Assembly (NCBI RefSeq): GCF_946220915.1
Contig: NZ_CAMIHH010000049.1
Coordinates: 1 to 23,043 of the forward strand
DNA: 23,043 nt
Source of the DNA: an uncultured Flavobacterium sp.
Lineage (GTDB): Bacteria; Bacteroidota; Bacteroidia; Flavobacteriales; Flavobacteriaceae
Direction of reading: 5' to 3'
The position numbers and the translations under genes were made by a program. Below, one piece after another: positions 8,204 through 15,348 of this stretch (within the stretch, counting starts at the first letter, position 1; each line of letters opens with the position of its first letter). The notes beneath the pieces are model-generated. The model did no database searches, was not told the origin of the DNA, and was given only the letters and a program-made list of their open reading frames with translations.

Positions 8204-8914
8204 TTACAGGTTTATGGTTTGGGCCACCGGTTCATTTCCAATCGGGATGTTTATCTCCTGGATAGTGCTGAAAAATCCATCATTGCCGTAGCGTAATATT
8301 ATGTTTTGGTTGCGGGCTACCTCAAAAGTGAAAGTTGCCACACCACTACCATATCCGGTTTGGTAAAATCCGTGGAGGCTGTTATCAAACATTTCAATTG
8401 CATTATTTACCAATCCCTCAGGAACCGCCATGAAGTCTAAATATGCATTTGTAAATGTCACGGTTAGGGTAGTGGTATCATCGGTGTCAAAAATTGTCCG
8501 CTCACCAAAATCGGCCATGTAATCCACAAGGTCGGAATTTTGGATATTAGTTATATATATGTTGGAAAAATTTTCGTCGGGGTTTTCGGTTTCGCCTTCG
8601 GCTTCAGTATTTATTCCCAACGCAATATTGTCCTGGTTGGTGGGCTTCGGGAAAACCATCCTGTAATACCCGTCACGATCTGTCCGTGTATACGAAATAA
8701 GATCGTAGTCATTCGAGTCCCCTGGCAACCCTATAGCGCCCGGCGAGCCATTCTTGCTCAAGTGCACGCTTAGCAATATGCCTTTCAATGGCTGGCCGTT
8801 ACGATCGGATAATCGTCCCTTAAATACGTATTTTGTCTCGCCGCTGTAATTCAGCCCCTCATCACAGGAAAGAAGCAGAAGGAAAGAGAAAATTAAAATG
8901 CATGTCTTTTTCAT
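8204..8914 (-). CDS. Lipoprotein with carboxypeptidase-regulatory-like domain, paralogue 2
   Basis: A 236-residue lipoprotein with lipobox LLLSC (Cys17). Residues about 30-110 form a domain of the carboxypeptidase-regulatory (transthyretin-like) type: FKGRLSDRNGQPLKGI opens it, and TDRDGYYRMVFPK closes it. This beta-sandwich is common in Bacteroidota surface proteins. The rest is unassigned beta-rich sequence. It is homologous to the lipoprotein at 9545-10174 (shared Y-x-G-x-TK, F-x-GR, G-x-PL-x-GI, TD-x-x-G-x-Y, FPK, DFG and NQ-x-I-x-L-x-Y), with an extra loop GSPGAIGLPGD. It lies 20 bp behind one barrel gene and 2 bp ahead of the next. The role is unknown; it probably sits in the outer membrane next to the barrel. 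Confidence 0.75.
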   Translation of the reverse strand: MKKTCILIFSFLLLLSCDEGLNYSGETKYVFKGRLSDRNGQPLKGILLSVHLSKNGSPGAIGLPGDSNDYDLISYTRTDRDGYYRMVFPKPTNQDNIALGINTEAEGETENPDENFSNIYITNIQNSDLVDYMADFGERTIFDTDDTTTLTVTFTNAYLDFMAVPEGLVNNAIEMFDNSLHGFYQTGYGSGVATFTFEVARNQNIILRYGNDGFFSTIQEINIPIGNEPVAQTINL

Positions 8915-8934
8915 TTTTTTTGATGTATGGCTTA

Positions 8935-9543
8935 TTAGAGCTTTATCCCAAACTGTATATTTAACTGCTGTAATTTGCCAAAGAAGGATTTGAATTCTTC
9001 GTTGGTATTTGTTTTAGGAAAGGACCAGGCATAACCCAGCCCGGCAAATATCCTCAAGCCGCGTGCAATTTTAAAATCGGTATCAAATCCTGCTGAGAGT
9101 CCAAAGCCCTCTTGCTTTCCATAGCTTGTACCGTTGGCACGCTGGTTGAGCGTCATGTATGATGCCGAAAATTTTGGGTTTACCGCAAGCCTTTCAGCAA
9201 CCGGGATCTTGTATAATACCTGAAGCCCGTAATTGGCAAGGTTGGTATATTCCACGTTGGCTGCGAGCGACGGGTCAGTTACTTCATAATGCATGAATTC
9301 GTACAGGCCCATTATGTGCAGCTTTTTATGTTCAAAAAACGTTACGGCTATGCCAAAGCCACTTTTGCCCTTGTTTGCCCTGGCAAGTACATTATTGCCC
9401 ACAGCGCCAGGAAGGATTGCATAAATGCTTACATGTTCCATTGGCGTGTCAGGCATTTTTGGTGCCATGGGTTTCATGAGCGTGTCCTGCGAATAGCTTA
9501 GCGTTCCAATAAAAAGCAATAGGATGGATATTATTTTTTTCAT
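8935..9543 (-). CDS. Outer-membrane beta-barrel-like protein, paralogue 1
   Basis: A 202-residue exported protein with a signal peptide ending TLSYSQ and a short Pro/Met-rich linker (MKPMAPKMPDTP). Barrel-like strands follow from about residue 38 to the C-terminal LNIQFGIKL. It is a paralogue of the protein at 7575-8201, and the conservation is spread over the whole mature region, so this is a true duplication rather than a shared short motif. The start codon is 1 bp after the stop of the upstream lipoprotein, so translation is probably coupled. Ligand and function are unknown. Confidence 0.75.
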   Translation of the reverse strand: MKKIISILLLFIGTLSYSQDTLMKPMAPKMPDTPMEHVSIYAILPGAVGNNVLARANKGKSGFGIAVTFFEHKKLHIMGLYEFMHYEVTDPSLAANVEYTNLANYGLQVLYKIPVAERLAVNPKFSASYMTLNQRANGTSYGKQEGFGLSAGFDTDFKIARGLRIFAGLGYAWSFPKTNTNEEFKSFFGKLQQLNIQFGIKL

Positions 9544-9544
9544 G

Positions 9545-10174
9545 CTACTCTAGGCTATAGGTTACATTATCATCGCCAACAGGTATTTCCCGTTCGTGTA
9601 CGCTCCCATCCTGCAACAGGTATTTTAGATGGATAACCTGGTTAGGGGCGACCATAAAACTTGTCGGTGTCAGAGGCCAGTTGGAATCCTGCGGTACTAA
9701 TGTAAAGTCATTATCGATCCAATTATCGGCGACCAAACCTGTAAGGCTTATTTTTACCGGTGAAATTGAGCCGGTATTGATTTGCAGGGATACAGAATTT
9801 GCTGCATCATACAGGGCAGTAGTGCCAAAGTCGATCTTGTAGTCTTCGGCCTGCCCAAAGCTGATGTTCACAATTTCTGAACGCGTGAATTGTTCCGGGG
9901 CTTCCACATCATTTATTTCTACCTCAATGTTTACAGGTTCTTCCGCTTTTGGAAAAGCCATCAGGTAGCGGCCATTGCTGTCGGTGTGGTCATAGCTTAT
10001 TTCGTCCCGGTCATTGCCATTGGAAATGTTGGTGCTTACGCGGATGCCATTCAGTGGTGTACCGTCGGGGCCTGTAATGCGTCCCTCAAAAATAATTTTA
10101 GTACTACCCTCATACTCAATGCCGCAGCCTGCAAGCAGTAAAGTGCAAAGCATCATTGTAAAAAGCCTTCTCAT
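9545..10174 (-). CDS. Lipoprotein with carboxypeptidase-regulatory-like domain, paralogue 1
   Basis: A 209-residue lipoprotein with lipobox LLLAGC (Cys17). A transthyretin-like carboxypeptidase-regulatory domain covers about residues 26-90 (FEGRITGPDGTPLNGI to TDSNGRYLMAFPK). A second beta-rich region (about 115-209) has DFG and a C-terminal NQVIHLKYLL segment also found in the paralogue at 8204-8914. It is the first gene of the four-gene operon. The preceding gene is cut off by a terminator at 10231-10259, so the operon must have its own promoter in 10175-10230. The exact role is unknown. Confidence 0.75.
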   Translation of the reverse strand: MRRLFTMMLCTLLLAGCGIEYEGSTKIIFEGRITGPDGTPLNGIRVSTNISNGNDRDEISYDHTDSNGRYLMAFPKAEEPVNIEVEINDVEAPEQFTRSEIVNISFGQAEDYKIDFGTTALYDAANSVSLQINTGSISPVKISLTGLVADNWIDNDFTLVPQDSNWPLTPTSFMVAPNQVIHLKYLLQDGSVHEREIPVGDDNVTYSLE

Positions 10175-10190
10175 AATTGGTTTGTTTTAA

Positions 10191-10198
10191 CTAAGATA
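10191..10198 (-). promoter_or_regulatory. Candidate -7 element of the lipoprotein/barrel operon
   Basis: TATCTTAG on the minus strand has one mismatch to TAnnTTTG and lies about 17 nt before the start codon at 10174. No clear TTG is seen at the -33 position. The upstream terminator makes a promoter in this short gap necessary. Confidence 0.3.
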
Positions 10199-10230
10199 AC
10201 AAAAAAAGCAGGGGGTTGCTTTGGCAGCAT

Positions 10231-10259
10231 AAAATAAAAAATCCCGCCGGGGCGGGATT
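10231..10259 (-). terminator. Rho-independent terminator of the DUF4293 gene
   Basis: ATCCCGC (10241-10247) pairs with GCGGGAT (10252-10258) around a CGGG loop. On the minus strand the stem is followed by a U-rich stretch (complement of 10231-10240). It separates the DUF4293 gene from the downstream four-gene operon. Confidence 0.85.
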
Positions 10260-10289
10260 CTTACGCACTAATAAACTAAGTTAAAAGGT

Positions 10290-10712
10290 TCACCTCAACC
10301 GGTCCACTGATTTTACGAGATCTTCATCCTTCTTGATGGCCTTGTTGGCAAGGCTCAAAAAAACGATAGAAACAATCGGGAGGATCATCCCAATACCCTT
10401 CTCAGAAACGACTAACGCATGGTCGGTTTCTCCGGATACATTTAGGGACTGGTAAATAAATAACCCTAATAAAATTAAATTTAATATTATGTTCAGCCTG
10501 CCCATGACAAACTGTTTTTTCCTTTTTTTATACGTCAGTATGCTTACAATGCTAAGCGTAGTGCTCAGGCCAAACAATGCAACATACGCCAGGTTCCTTA
10601 TAAAATAATAGTGCTCGCCGTTTTCCGTTGTCCATAGCGGAAATACAAAAGGCAACACGCCCGTTGCTATAAAAGCAATAAATAAGTATATCGTCTGTAT
10701 TCTTTGTATCAT
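10290..10712 (-). CDS. DUF4293 membrane protein
   Basis: A 140-residue protein with four predicted membrane helices (about 6-26, 39-60, 69-91, 106-125) and a charged C-terminal tail. The N-terminus MIQRIQTIYLF and the tail ANKAIKKDEDLVKSVDRLR are typical of the Bacteroidota DUF4293 family, whose function is unknown. A longer frame starts at 10733, but an exact -7 box (TATTTTTG, 10731-10738) lies across that codon, and the family begins at the Met encoded at 10712, so the shorter start is chosen. The gene is divergent from rho, an arrangement worth comparing across the phylum. Confidence 0.85.
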   Translation of the reverse strand: MIQRIQTIYLFIAFIATGVLPFVFPLWTTENGEHYYFIRNLAYVALFGLSTTLSIVSILTYKKRKKQFVMGRLNIILNLILLGLFIYQSLNVSGETDHALVVSEKGIGMILPIVSIVFLSLANKAIKKDEDLVKSVDRLR

Positions 10713-10730
10713 ACTGCTGTAATCGCAGCA

Positions 10731-10738
10731 CAAAAATA
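10731..10738 (-). promoter_or_regulatory. -7 promoter element of the DUF4293 gene
   Basis: TATTTTTG on the minus strand matches TAnnTTTG exactly. It gives a leader of about 12 nt to the ATG at 10712. The -33 TTG is not evident. Confidence 0.45.
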
Positions 10739-10775
10739 TGTTTTCTTTTTAATAAATACTATTGTACAGTAAAAA

Positions 10776-10783
10776 TAAATTTG
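10776..10783 (+). promoter_or_regulatory. -7 promoter element of rho
   Basis: TAAATTTG is an exact TAnnTTTG match. A TTG at 10762-10764 is too close (11 nt) to be a standard -33 element. If used, it gives rho a leader of about 110 nt, which contains a small hairpin (TACTTC / GAAGTA around 10812-10830). Confidence 0.4.
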
Positions 10784-10898
10784 TAATATTGCAGTACCAA
10801 AGCACAAGTACTTCATCCTGCGAAGTATGCTCTCCCAAACTAAAATTCCCTTATCCACATTTTGAGTTACGATATTTAATTTAACCAAGAAATTATTC

Positions 10899-12785
10899 AT
10901 GTTTGATATTTCCGAATTGAAAGAAATGAAGCTGCCCGAGCTTCAGGAAATTGCAAAAAAAGCAAAAATCAATAAATACAGAGGTTTAAAAAAGGATGAA
11001 CTTGTTTACCAGATTTTAGACCACCAGGCGGCAAATCCCGCACAGATCCAGCCACTGTTTGAAGAGGGGGCACCCGAAACCGGCGCAGAGGCCACAGCTG
11101 CACCGGCAGAGAAGGCAAAACGCATGAGGATTGCCAAAAATGCAGGCGAAATAAAAAGCACTGCATCTGCTGCTGAGCCAATCCTGCCTGCTCCTACAGA
11201 ACAGCCTATAGATAATATGGCTGAAAAGAGTACACAGGAAAATGTGCCTCAGGAAGATAAAGATATACAGCCGAAACCGCGCATAACCAGGCAGCCCCGC
11301 GAAACTAAAGCTGCGGCTGTCATTGCCGAAGAACCCGCAAAACCGGAAACAGAGGCCACTCCCTCCCCGGAAATGCAAAAAAGGCCTGCCATACAGCCAA
11401 AAGAAAAAGATAACCTGCGCGGCAGGCCTTCACAGGATGCAAAAGCAATAGATGCGAGGCCTAAAAAGCAATTAACCGAAGAAGAGCGTCAGGCCCAGAT
11501 TGAGCGTGCCAACTCCAATAACCCTAACCACCCAAGCTATAAGGGTAATAAAGACAAGATGCAGCAACCGCAACCGCAGCCACAGCAGCAAAGTGCCGAT
11601 GCAGCAACACCACAAGTACAACATCAACAACAAAAGAAACAAAATTTCCGGGAGCCCGACTATGAGTTTGACGGCATAATAGAAAGTGAAGGCGTGCTCG
11701 AAATGATGCCTGATGGCTATGGTTTCCTTCGCTCTTCAGACTATAATTACCTGGCCTCGCCCGATGATATTTATCTTTCAAGCTCGCAGGTTCGACTGTT
11801 TGGGCTTAAAACGGGAGATACTGTAAAGGGCGTGGTACGCCCCCCGAAAGAAGGTGAAAAATACTTCCCGCTTGTAAAGGTAAATAAGATCAATGGCCAC
11901 GATCCGCAGGTAGTGCGCGACAGGGTTTCATTTGAGCACCTTACGCCGCTTTTCCCAGAAGAAAAATTTAACCTTGCCGACAGGCAGAGCACCATATCGA
12001 CAAGGATCATCGACCTCTTTTCGCCAATAGGAAAAGGGCAGAGGGGCATGATCGTGGCACAGCCTAAAACGGGTAAAACCATGCTTCTTAAAGATATTGC
12101 CAATTCCATTGCGGCCAATCACCCCGAAGTGTACCTAATTGTACTGCTTATTGATGAAAGGCCGGAAGAGGTTACCGACATGCAGCGTAGTGTGAGGGGA
12201 GAGGTCATTGCCTCAACCTTCGATGAGCCTGCCGACCGCCACGTAAAAGTAGCCAACATCGTGCTCGAAAAGGCCAAGCGCCTTGTAGAATGCGGCCATG
12301 ATGTGGTTATCCTGCTTGACTCCATTACACGCCTTGCCCGGGCTTATAATACGGTTCAGCCGGCATCCGGTAAAGTATTGAGCGGCGGTGTGGATGCCAA
12401 TGCGCTCCAGAAGCCTAAGCGCTTTTTTGGTGCGGCACGTAATATTGAGGGTGGCGGCTCACTGAGTATCATCGCTACGGCGCTTACCGATACCGGGTCT
12501 AAAATGGATGAGGTTATCTTTGAAGAATTCAAGGGTACTGGTAACATGGAACTCCAGCTTGACAGGAAGATCGCCAACAAGCGCATCTTCCCGGCGATCG
12601 ACCTTACCTCTTCGAGCACGCGCCGCGACGACCTGCTGCTTGATGCCAAGACCATACAACGCATGTGGATCATGAGGAAATACCTTGCCGACATGAACCC
12701 GGTTGAGGCCATGGACTTTATCAACGACCGTTTCAAGAAGACGAGGAACAATGAAGAGTTCCTTATCTCGATGAATGATGGATAA
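10899..12785 (+). CDS. rho: Transcription termination factor Rho with long disordered insertion
   Basis: A 628-residue hexameric RNA-dependent ATPase that terminates transcription. Residues 1-45 are the Rho N-terminal helical domain (LKEMKLPELQEIAKKAKI). Residues about 50-250 are low complexity, rich in Ala, Pro, Glu and Lys and ending in Gln-rich runs (PQPQPQQQ, HQQQ); this insertion is absent from E. coli Rho and accounts for the extra length. About 262-330 is the cold-shock-like primary RNA-binding domain (GVLEMMPDGYGFLRS). The ATPase core has Walker A QPKTGKT with Lys393, Walker B VVILLD with Asp474, the Q-loop region GGVDANALQKPKRFFGAARN and the R-loop region GTGNMELQLDRK. A strong hairpin terminator follows. 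The gene is intact; Bacteroidota Rho proteins commonly carry such insertions. Confidence 0.97.
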   Translation: MFDISELKEMKLPELQEIAKKAKINKYRGLKKDELVYQILDHQAANPAQIQPLFEEGAPETGAEATAAPAEKAKRMRIAKNAGEIKSTASAAEPILPAPTEQPIDNMAEKSTQENVPQEDKDIQPKPRITRQPRETKAAAVIAEEPAKPETEATPSPEMQKRPAIQPKEKDNLRGRPSQDAKAIDARPKKQLTEEERQAQIERANSNNPNHPSYKGNKDKMQQPQPQPQQQSADAATPQVQHQQQKKQNFREPDYEFDGIIESEGVLEMMPDGYGFLRSSDYNYLASPDDIYLSSSQVRLFGLKTGDTVKGVVRPPKEGEKYFPLVKVNKINGHDPQVVRDRVSFEHLTPLFPEEKFNLADRQSTISTRIIDLFSPIGKGQRGMIVAQPKTGKTMLLKDIANSIAANHPEVYLIVLLIDERPEEVTDMQRSVRGEVIASTFDEPADRHVKVANIVLEKAKRLVECGHDVVILLDSITRLARAYNTVQPASGKVLSGGVDANALQKPKRFFGAARNIEGGGSLSIIATALTDTGSKMDEVIFEEFKGTGNMELQLDRKIANKRIFPAIDLTSSSTRRDDLLLDAKTIQRMWIMRKYLADMNPVEAMDFINDRFKKTRNNEEFLISMNDG

Positions 12786-12815
12786 AAATTCTTTTGTGCC
12801 TGAGCTATAAAATAG

Positions 12816-12838
12816 AAAAGCCCCTGTTGGGGCTTTTT
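12816..12838. terminator. Bidirectional terminator between rho and the convergent gene
   Basis: AAAAGCCCC (12816-12824), TGTT loop, GGGGCTTTT (12829-12837). The A-run and T-run on opposite sides make it effective in both directions, serving rho and the convergent secreted-protein gene. Confidence 0.88.
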
Positions 12839-12858
12839 GCATATATTGGATTTACTGT

Positions 12859-13503
12859 TTATTCTTTCACAACCATGACCGAAGCTTTAAATCCGGTAGC
12901 AAGGTTCCACTGATTATTGGAAATGACTACTCCCTTGTCGTCGAAAACCCGGAACTCGGCTGTATTTGGCCCAGATGTCCCCTGGTTGAGCGCTTCAAAA
13001 TCTATTTTATTAAAGCCTTCTTCCAACGTAAGCTGTATGCCGCGAAAATCATTATCCAGTGTCATGTCGGCAACCACCACACGGTCATTTACCAGTACCT
13101 TTATCCGGTCACCATCGGCATATTCAAAATCGCGTGCCAGCACTTGCACAAACTTGGTCTTGGTACGCACTTCGCCAAAATACTGGTTGCCTTTGTAGGC
13201 TTCACTCGATTCGCCACGCTGCCTGATTTCCACGCGGTCCTGGTATTCGCTGCTGCGGTTTACAAATTCATCCTTTTTAAGCATGCTGAAGTTACTCTGC
13301 CTCTCACCAATTTGCGGCGTGGTGCTGTTTGTTGGCGCTTTTTCCTTGTTGCGGGAAAAAGGGCTTGCGGCGCTCATGGTAGGCGCTGCCTTAGGTACAT
13401 TCGTCTTGGCACGCGGAATGGCAATGCCTCCGGTTCCGCTATCCATCTGGGCGAAAGCAGAAGTAAAAGCTAATACTGCCAAAAAAGTAAAAACGTATTT
13501 CAT
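12859..13503 (-). CDS. Secreted protein, function unknown
   Basis: A 214-residue protein with a signal peptide (MKYVFTFLAVLAFTSAFAQ). A linker rich in Pro, Ala and Asn follows (about 22-75, including GGIAIPRAKTNVPKAAP). The C-terminal half (about 100-214) looks like a single beta-sandwich: YFGEVRTKTKFVQVLARDF, a GDRIKVLVNDRVVV block, FNKIDFEALNQG and a final GFKASVMVVKE. There is no T9SS sorting domain and no lipobox, so it is periplasmic or secreted. A longer frame begins at 13533, but a promoter-like TTACTTTG lies at 13523-13530, between the two Met codons, and the signal peptide begins at 13503. No function is recognised; the fold reminds me of carbohydrate- or protein-binding modules, but weakly. 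Confidence 0.75.
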   Translation of the reverse strand: MKYVFTFLAVLAFTSAFAQMDSGTGGIAIPRAKTNVPKAAPTMSAASPFSRNKEKAPTNSTTPQIGERQSNFSMLKKDEFVNRSSEYQDRVEIRQRGESSEAYKGNQYFGEVRTKTKFVQVLARDFEYADGDRIKVLVNDRVVVADMTLDNDFRGIQLTLEEGFNKIDFEALNQGTSGPNTAEFRVFDDKGVVISNNQWNLATGFKASVMVVKE

Positions 13504-13522
13504 GATAGCCGTTCTTTCTAAA

Positions 13523-13556
13523 CAAAGTAACAAAAATTTTGCCAGTTTTCATTCAA
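13523..13556 (-). promoter_or_regulatory. Candidate promoter of the secreted-protein gene
   Basis: TTACTTTG (13523-13530 on the minus strand, one mismatch to TAnnTTTG) is preceded by TTG after 23 nt. The start codon at 13503 follows about 14 nt after the expected transcription start. This decides the choice of the internal Met over the upstream one. Confidence 0.4.
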
Positions 13557-13599
13557 TAGCTAATTATGTCAGCCAAATGATGACCAGGCAGGATTTAAG

Positions 13600-13770
13600 T
13601 TACTTATTTCTCCCGGTGCGGCTGTCCTCGGCATTCCAGTCGTCAGCACTGTTATTGCGGTCACGCTCATCGTCACGGGTAATTTTCCCGGATTCTGAAT
13701 AATGCGCATTGTTATCTACTTTATCATCGGCACTTGTAGTGCCGTCAGCGGTTTTTTTGTCGTGTTGCAT
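13600..13770 (-). CDS. 56-residue highly charged, disordered protein
   Basis: Translation from ATG at 13768-13770 to TAA at 13600-13602 gives 56 residues, almost all Asp, Glu, Lys, Arg, Asn, Ser and Thr (begins MQHDKKTADGTTS, ends EDSRTGRNK). It has one Trp and one Tyr, no Cys and hardly any hydrophobic residues, so it cannot form a normal core and should be disordered. It lies 38 bp after the topoisomerase IB stop on the same strand, so the two are probably co-transcribed. The composition (alternating Asp-Asp and Arg) resembles small stress-related hydrophilic proteins, but no family is recognised. The frame is free of stops and has typical codon use, which supports it. A chance ORF cannot be excluded. 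Confidence 0.5.
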   Translation of the reverse strand: MQHDKKTADGTTSADDKVDNNAHYSESGKITRDDERDRNNSADDWNAEDSRTGRNK

Positions 13771-13808
13771 GGTTTTGCTTTTTGTTGGAGGCCTGATATT
13801 GTGAGTAG

Positions 13809-14885
13809 CTAAGCGATTACCTCAGCTATATCTTCATTAGATAATAAAGCCAGCAATGATTTTTCCTGTGCGTTAAGTTCTCCTTTTACCGGTTCCCCAT
13901 CACATTTATATTTGCTAATGCTGCCATTTTCATATGCTGCGATCACTGTAGGATGTACATAATACTTCTTACACACTGTGCGCGTGTTACCCAGCTTTTC
14001 TGCAACCGAATCGAGCACCGAAACAATTTTTTTCTTGCAGTCGCTTTCGCTGGTAAATTCGCCCAGGTCATTAAAGGCGCATAACGCATTCAGGCTGCCT
14101 GCCCATGCCCGGAAATCTTTGGCGGTAAAATCCTCGCCCGATATTTCCTTGATGTAGTTGTTCACATCGCCAGAGCCTATTGTGTGCCTTTTGCCCTCAT
14201 CGTCATAATACTGGAAAAGTTCCTGTCCCGGAATGTCCTTGCATTTTTTTACAAGGTTGGCCATCCTCCGGCTTTGTAGCTTTATCTTGTGCTTGATGCC
14301 TTTCTTGCCCACAAATTCAAAAAGAACGGTCGTGCCATCAAACTTTACATGCTTGTCGCGCAGCGTAGTAAGCCCAAAGGATCCGTATAGCTTTTTGTAG
14401 GCATCGTTGCCTATGCGAATATTGGTCAGTTCAATGAGCCGTACAACAAGCGCCACAACCTTTTCGTAGGGCAGGCCTTTTCGTGCCAGGTCTTTATCCA
14501 CCTGTTCCCGAATGTGCGGCAGGCAGTTGGCAAACCTCCGTAGGCGGAAGAATTTCGACTGGTTGCGTATTTTGTTCCAGCTGGGGTGGTATCGGTATTG
14601 TTTCCTGCCGCGCTTGTCAATGCCCGTAACCTGTAGGTGCCCGTTGTCAAACGGAGATATCCAGACATCTTCCCATGCAGGCGGGATAACCAGCTTTTTA
14701 ATCCGGTCCAGGGCATACTTATCTTTTACAGATTTTCCCGTTTCATCTACATAAGAAAAGCCGCTGCCCTTCCGCTTCCTGTAATAGCCTTTATCCGACT
14801 TTAAAGAATAGCGCAGGCCAACGGCTTTTGCAGTTATCTTAGGATCGCTCCCTATTTTTTCCAGCTTTTTCTGAAGCCTTCCCAT
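13809..14885 (-). CDS. DNA topoisomerase IB (poxvirus type)
   Basis: A 358-residue topoisomerase that relaxes supercoils by nicking one strand through a 3'-phosphotyrosine. The N-terminal DNA-binding part has the IPPAWEDVWISP and GHLQVTGIDKRGRKQYRYHP blocks characteristic of bacterial topo IB. The catalytic domain holds Arg in LTNIRIGND (about 155), Lys/Arg in the beta-hairpin, DFRAWAGSLNAL (about 257-268, with catalytic Arg259) and the nucleophile Tyr, probably Tyr309, in KYYVHP. A C-terminal tail of about 40 residues follows. All expected residues are present. It follows the small gene at 14891-15199 after 5 bp. Topo IB is an accessory enzyme with a patchy distribution in bacteria, so gene transfer at some time is likely, though base composition is like that of the neighbours. 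Confidence 0.94.
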   Translation of the reverse strand: MGRLQKKLEKIGSDPKITAKAVGLRYSLKSDKGYYRKRKGSGFSYVDETGKSVKDKYALDRIKKLVIPPAWEDVWISPFDNGHLQVTGIDKRGRKQYRYHPSWNKIRNQSKFFRLRRFANCLPHIREQVDKDLARKGLPYEKVVALVVRLIELTNIRIGNDAYKKLYGSFGLTTLRDKHVKFDGTTVLFEFVGKKGIKHKIKLQSRRMANLVKKCKDIPGQELFQYYDDEGKRHTIGSGDVNNYIKEISGEDFTAKDFRAWAGSLNALCAFNDLGEFTSESDCKKKIVSVLDSVAEKLGNTRTVCKKYYVHPTVIAAYENGSISKYKCDGEPVKGELNAQEKSLLALLSNEDIAEVIA

Positions 14886-14890
14886 GCCGG

Positions 14891-15199
14891 TTATGATTGT
14901 TCCTCGCGGCCCTTAATGCTCATGTCAAGCAGCACTTTTGCAGCGCCATCTTCTGTAAAAGCACCGGGGCTTACTACAAATACGCCTTTCTCGCCACTTT
15001 TGGCCCTTATCCCGTATACGGTTGCCTCATCACCGGGATCGCTTTCACCCTCATAACGGTAAATGTGGGCAATTTCAAAATCTTCGCAATGATTCTTTAT
15101 ACGCTCTTCCTCCAGGTTAAAGTCGGTCGTATAGCCTTTTTCATTCAGTTCCTGCAACGCTTTCGACACCGTTGCATAGTGATACATCTGTCTGTCCAT
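14891..15199 (-). CDS. Small conserved protein upstream of topoisomerase IB
   Basis: A 102-residue cytoplasmic protein without signal or membrane segment. It contains the block ALQELNEKGYTTDFNLEEE near the N-terminus and IAHIYRYEGESDPGDEATVYGI in the middle, and ends in GREEQS. Close relatives in Bacteroidota have, as I recall, been labelled phosphoribosylpyrophosphate synthetase, but the protein is far too short and lacks the PRPP-binding and ATP-binding loops, so that name is not supported. The spacing of 5 bp to topoisomerase IB indicates an operon and perhaps a shared stress or DNA-related role, which is inference. Confidence 0.75.
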   Translation of the reverse strand: MDRQMYHYATVSKALQELNEKGYTTDFNLEEERIKNHCEDFEIAHIYRYEGESDPGDEATVYGIRAKSGEKGVFVVSPGAFTEDGAAKVLLDMSIKGREEQS

Positions 15200-15348
15200 G
15201 GTAATTTCGTTTATGTTAGCTGTTTTATTTACTTTAAAATTACATATTTCAAAGTAGGGTCGCAGCCAACGAAATGTTAAACATTTTCCGACAGAATGAT
15301 TTGCGCTGAAAGTGAATATGAACCGGGCCCATTATGGTGAGTACCGCA
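15200..15348. other. Intergenic region without recognised feature
   Basis: These 149 bp separate the topoisomerase operon from the bestrophin gene. On the minus strand TAATTTTA near 15235 could be a -7 element for the operon. I see no strong hairpin behind the bestrophin stop codon. Confidence 0.4.

Noticed and set aside
10713..10733. Upstream Met as start of the DUF4293 gene
   Set aside because: The exact -7 element lies across this codon, and the family N-terminus begins with the Met at 10712.
13504..13533. Upstream Met as start of the secreted-protein gene
   Set aside because: A promoter-like box lies between the two Met codons, and the signal peptide begins at the inner one (13503).
14891..15199. 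Phosphoribosylpyrophosphate synthetase
   Set aside because: The protein has only 102 residues and lacks the PRPP and ATP binding motifs. The name seems to be an inherited label.
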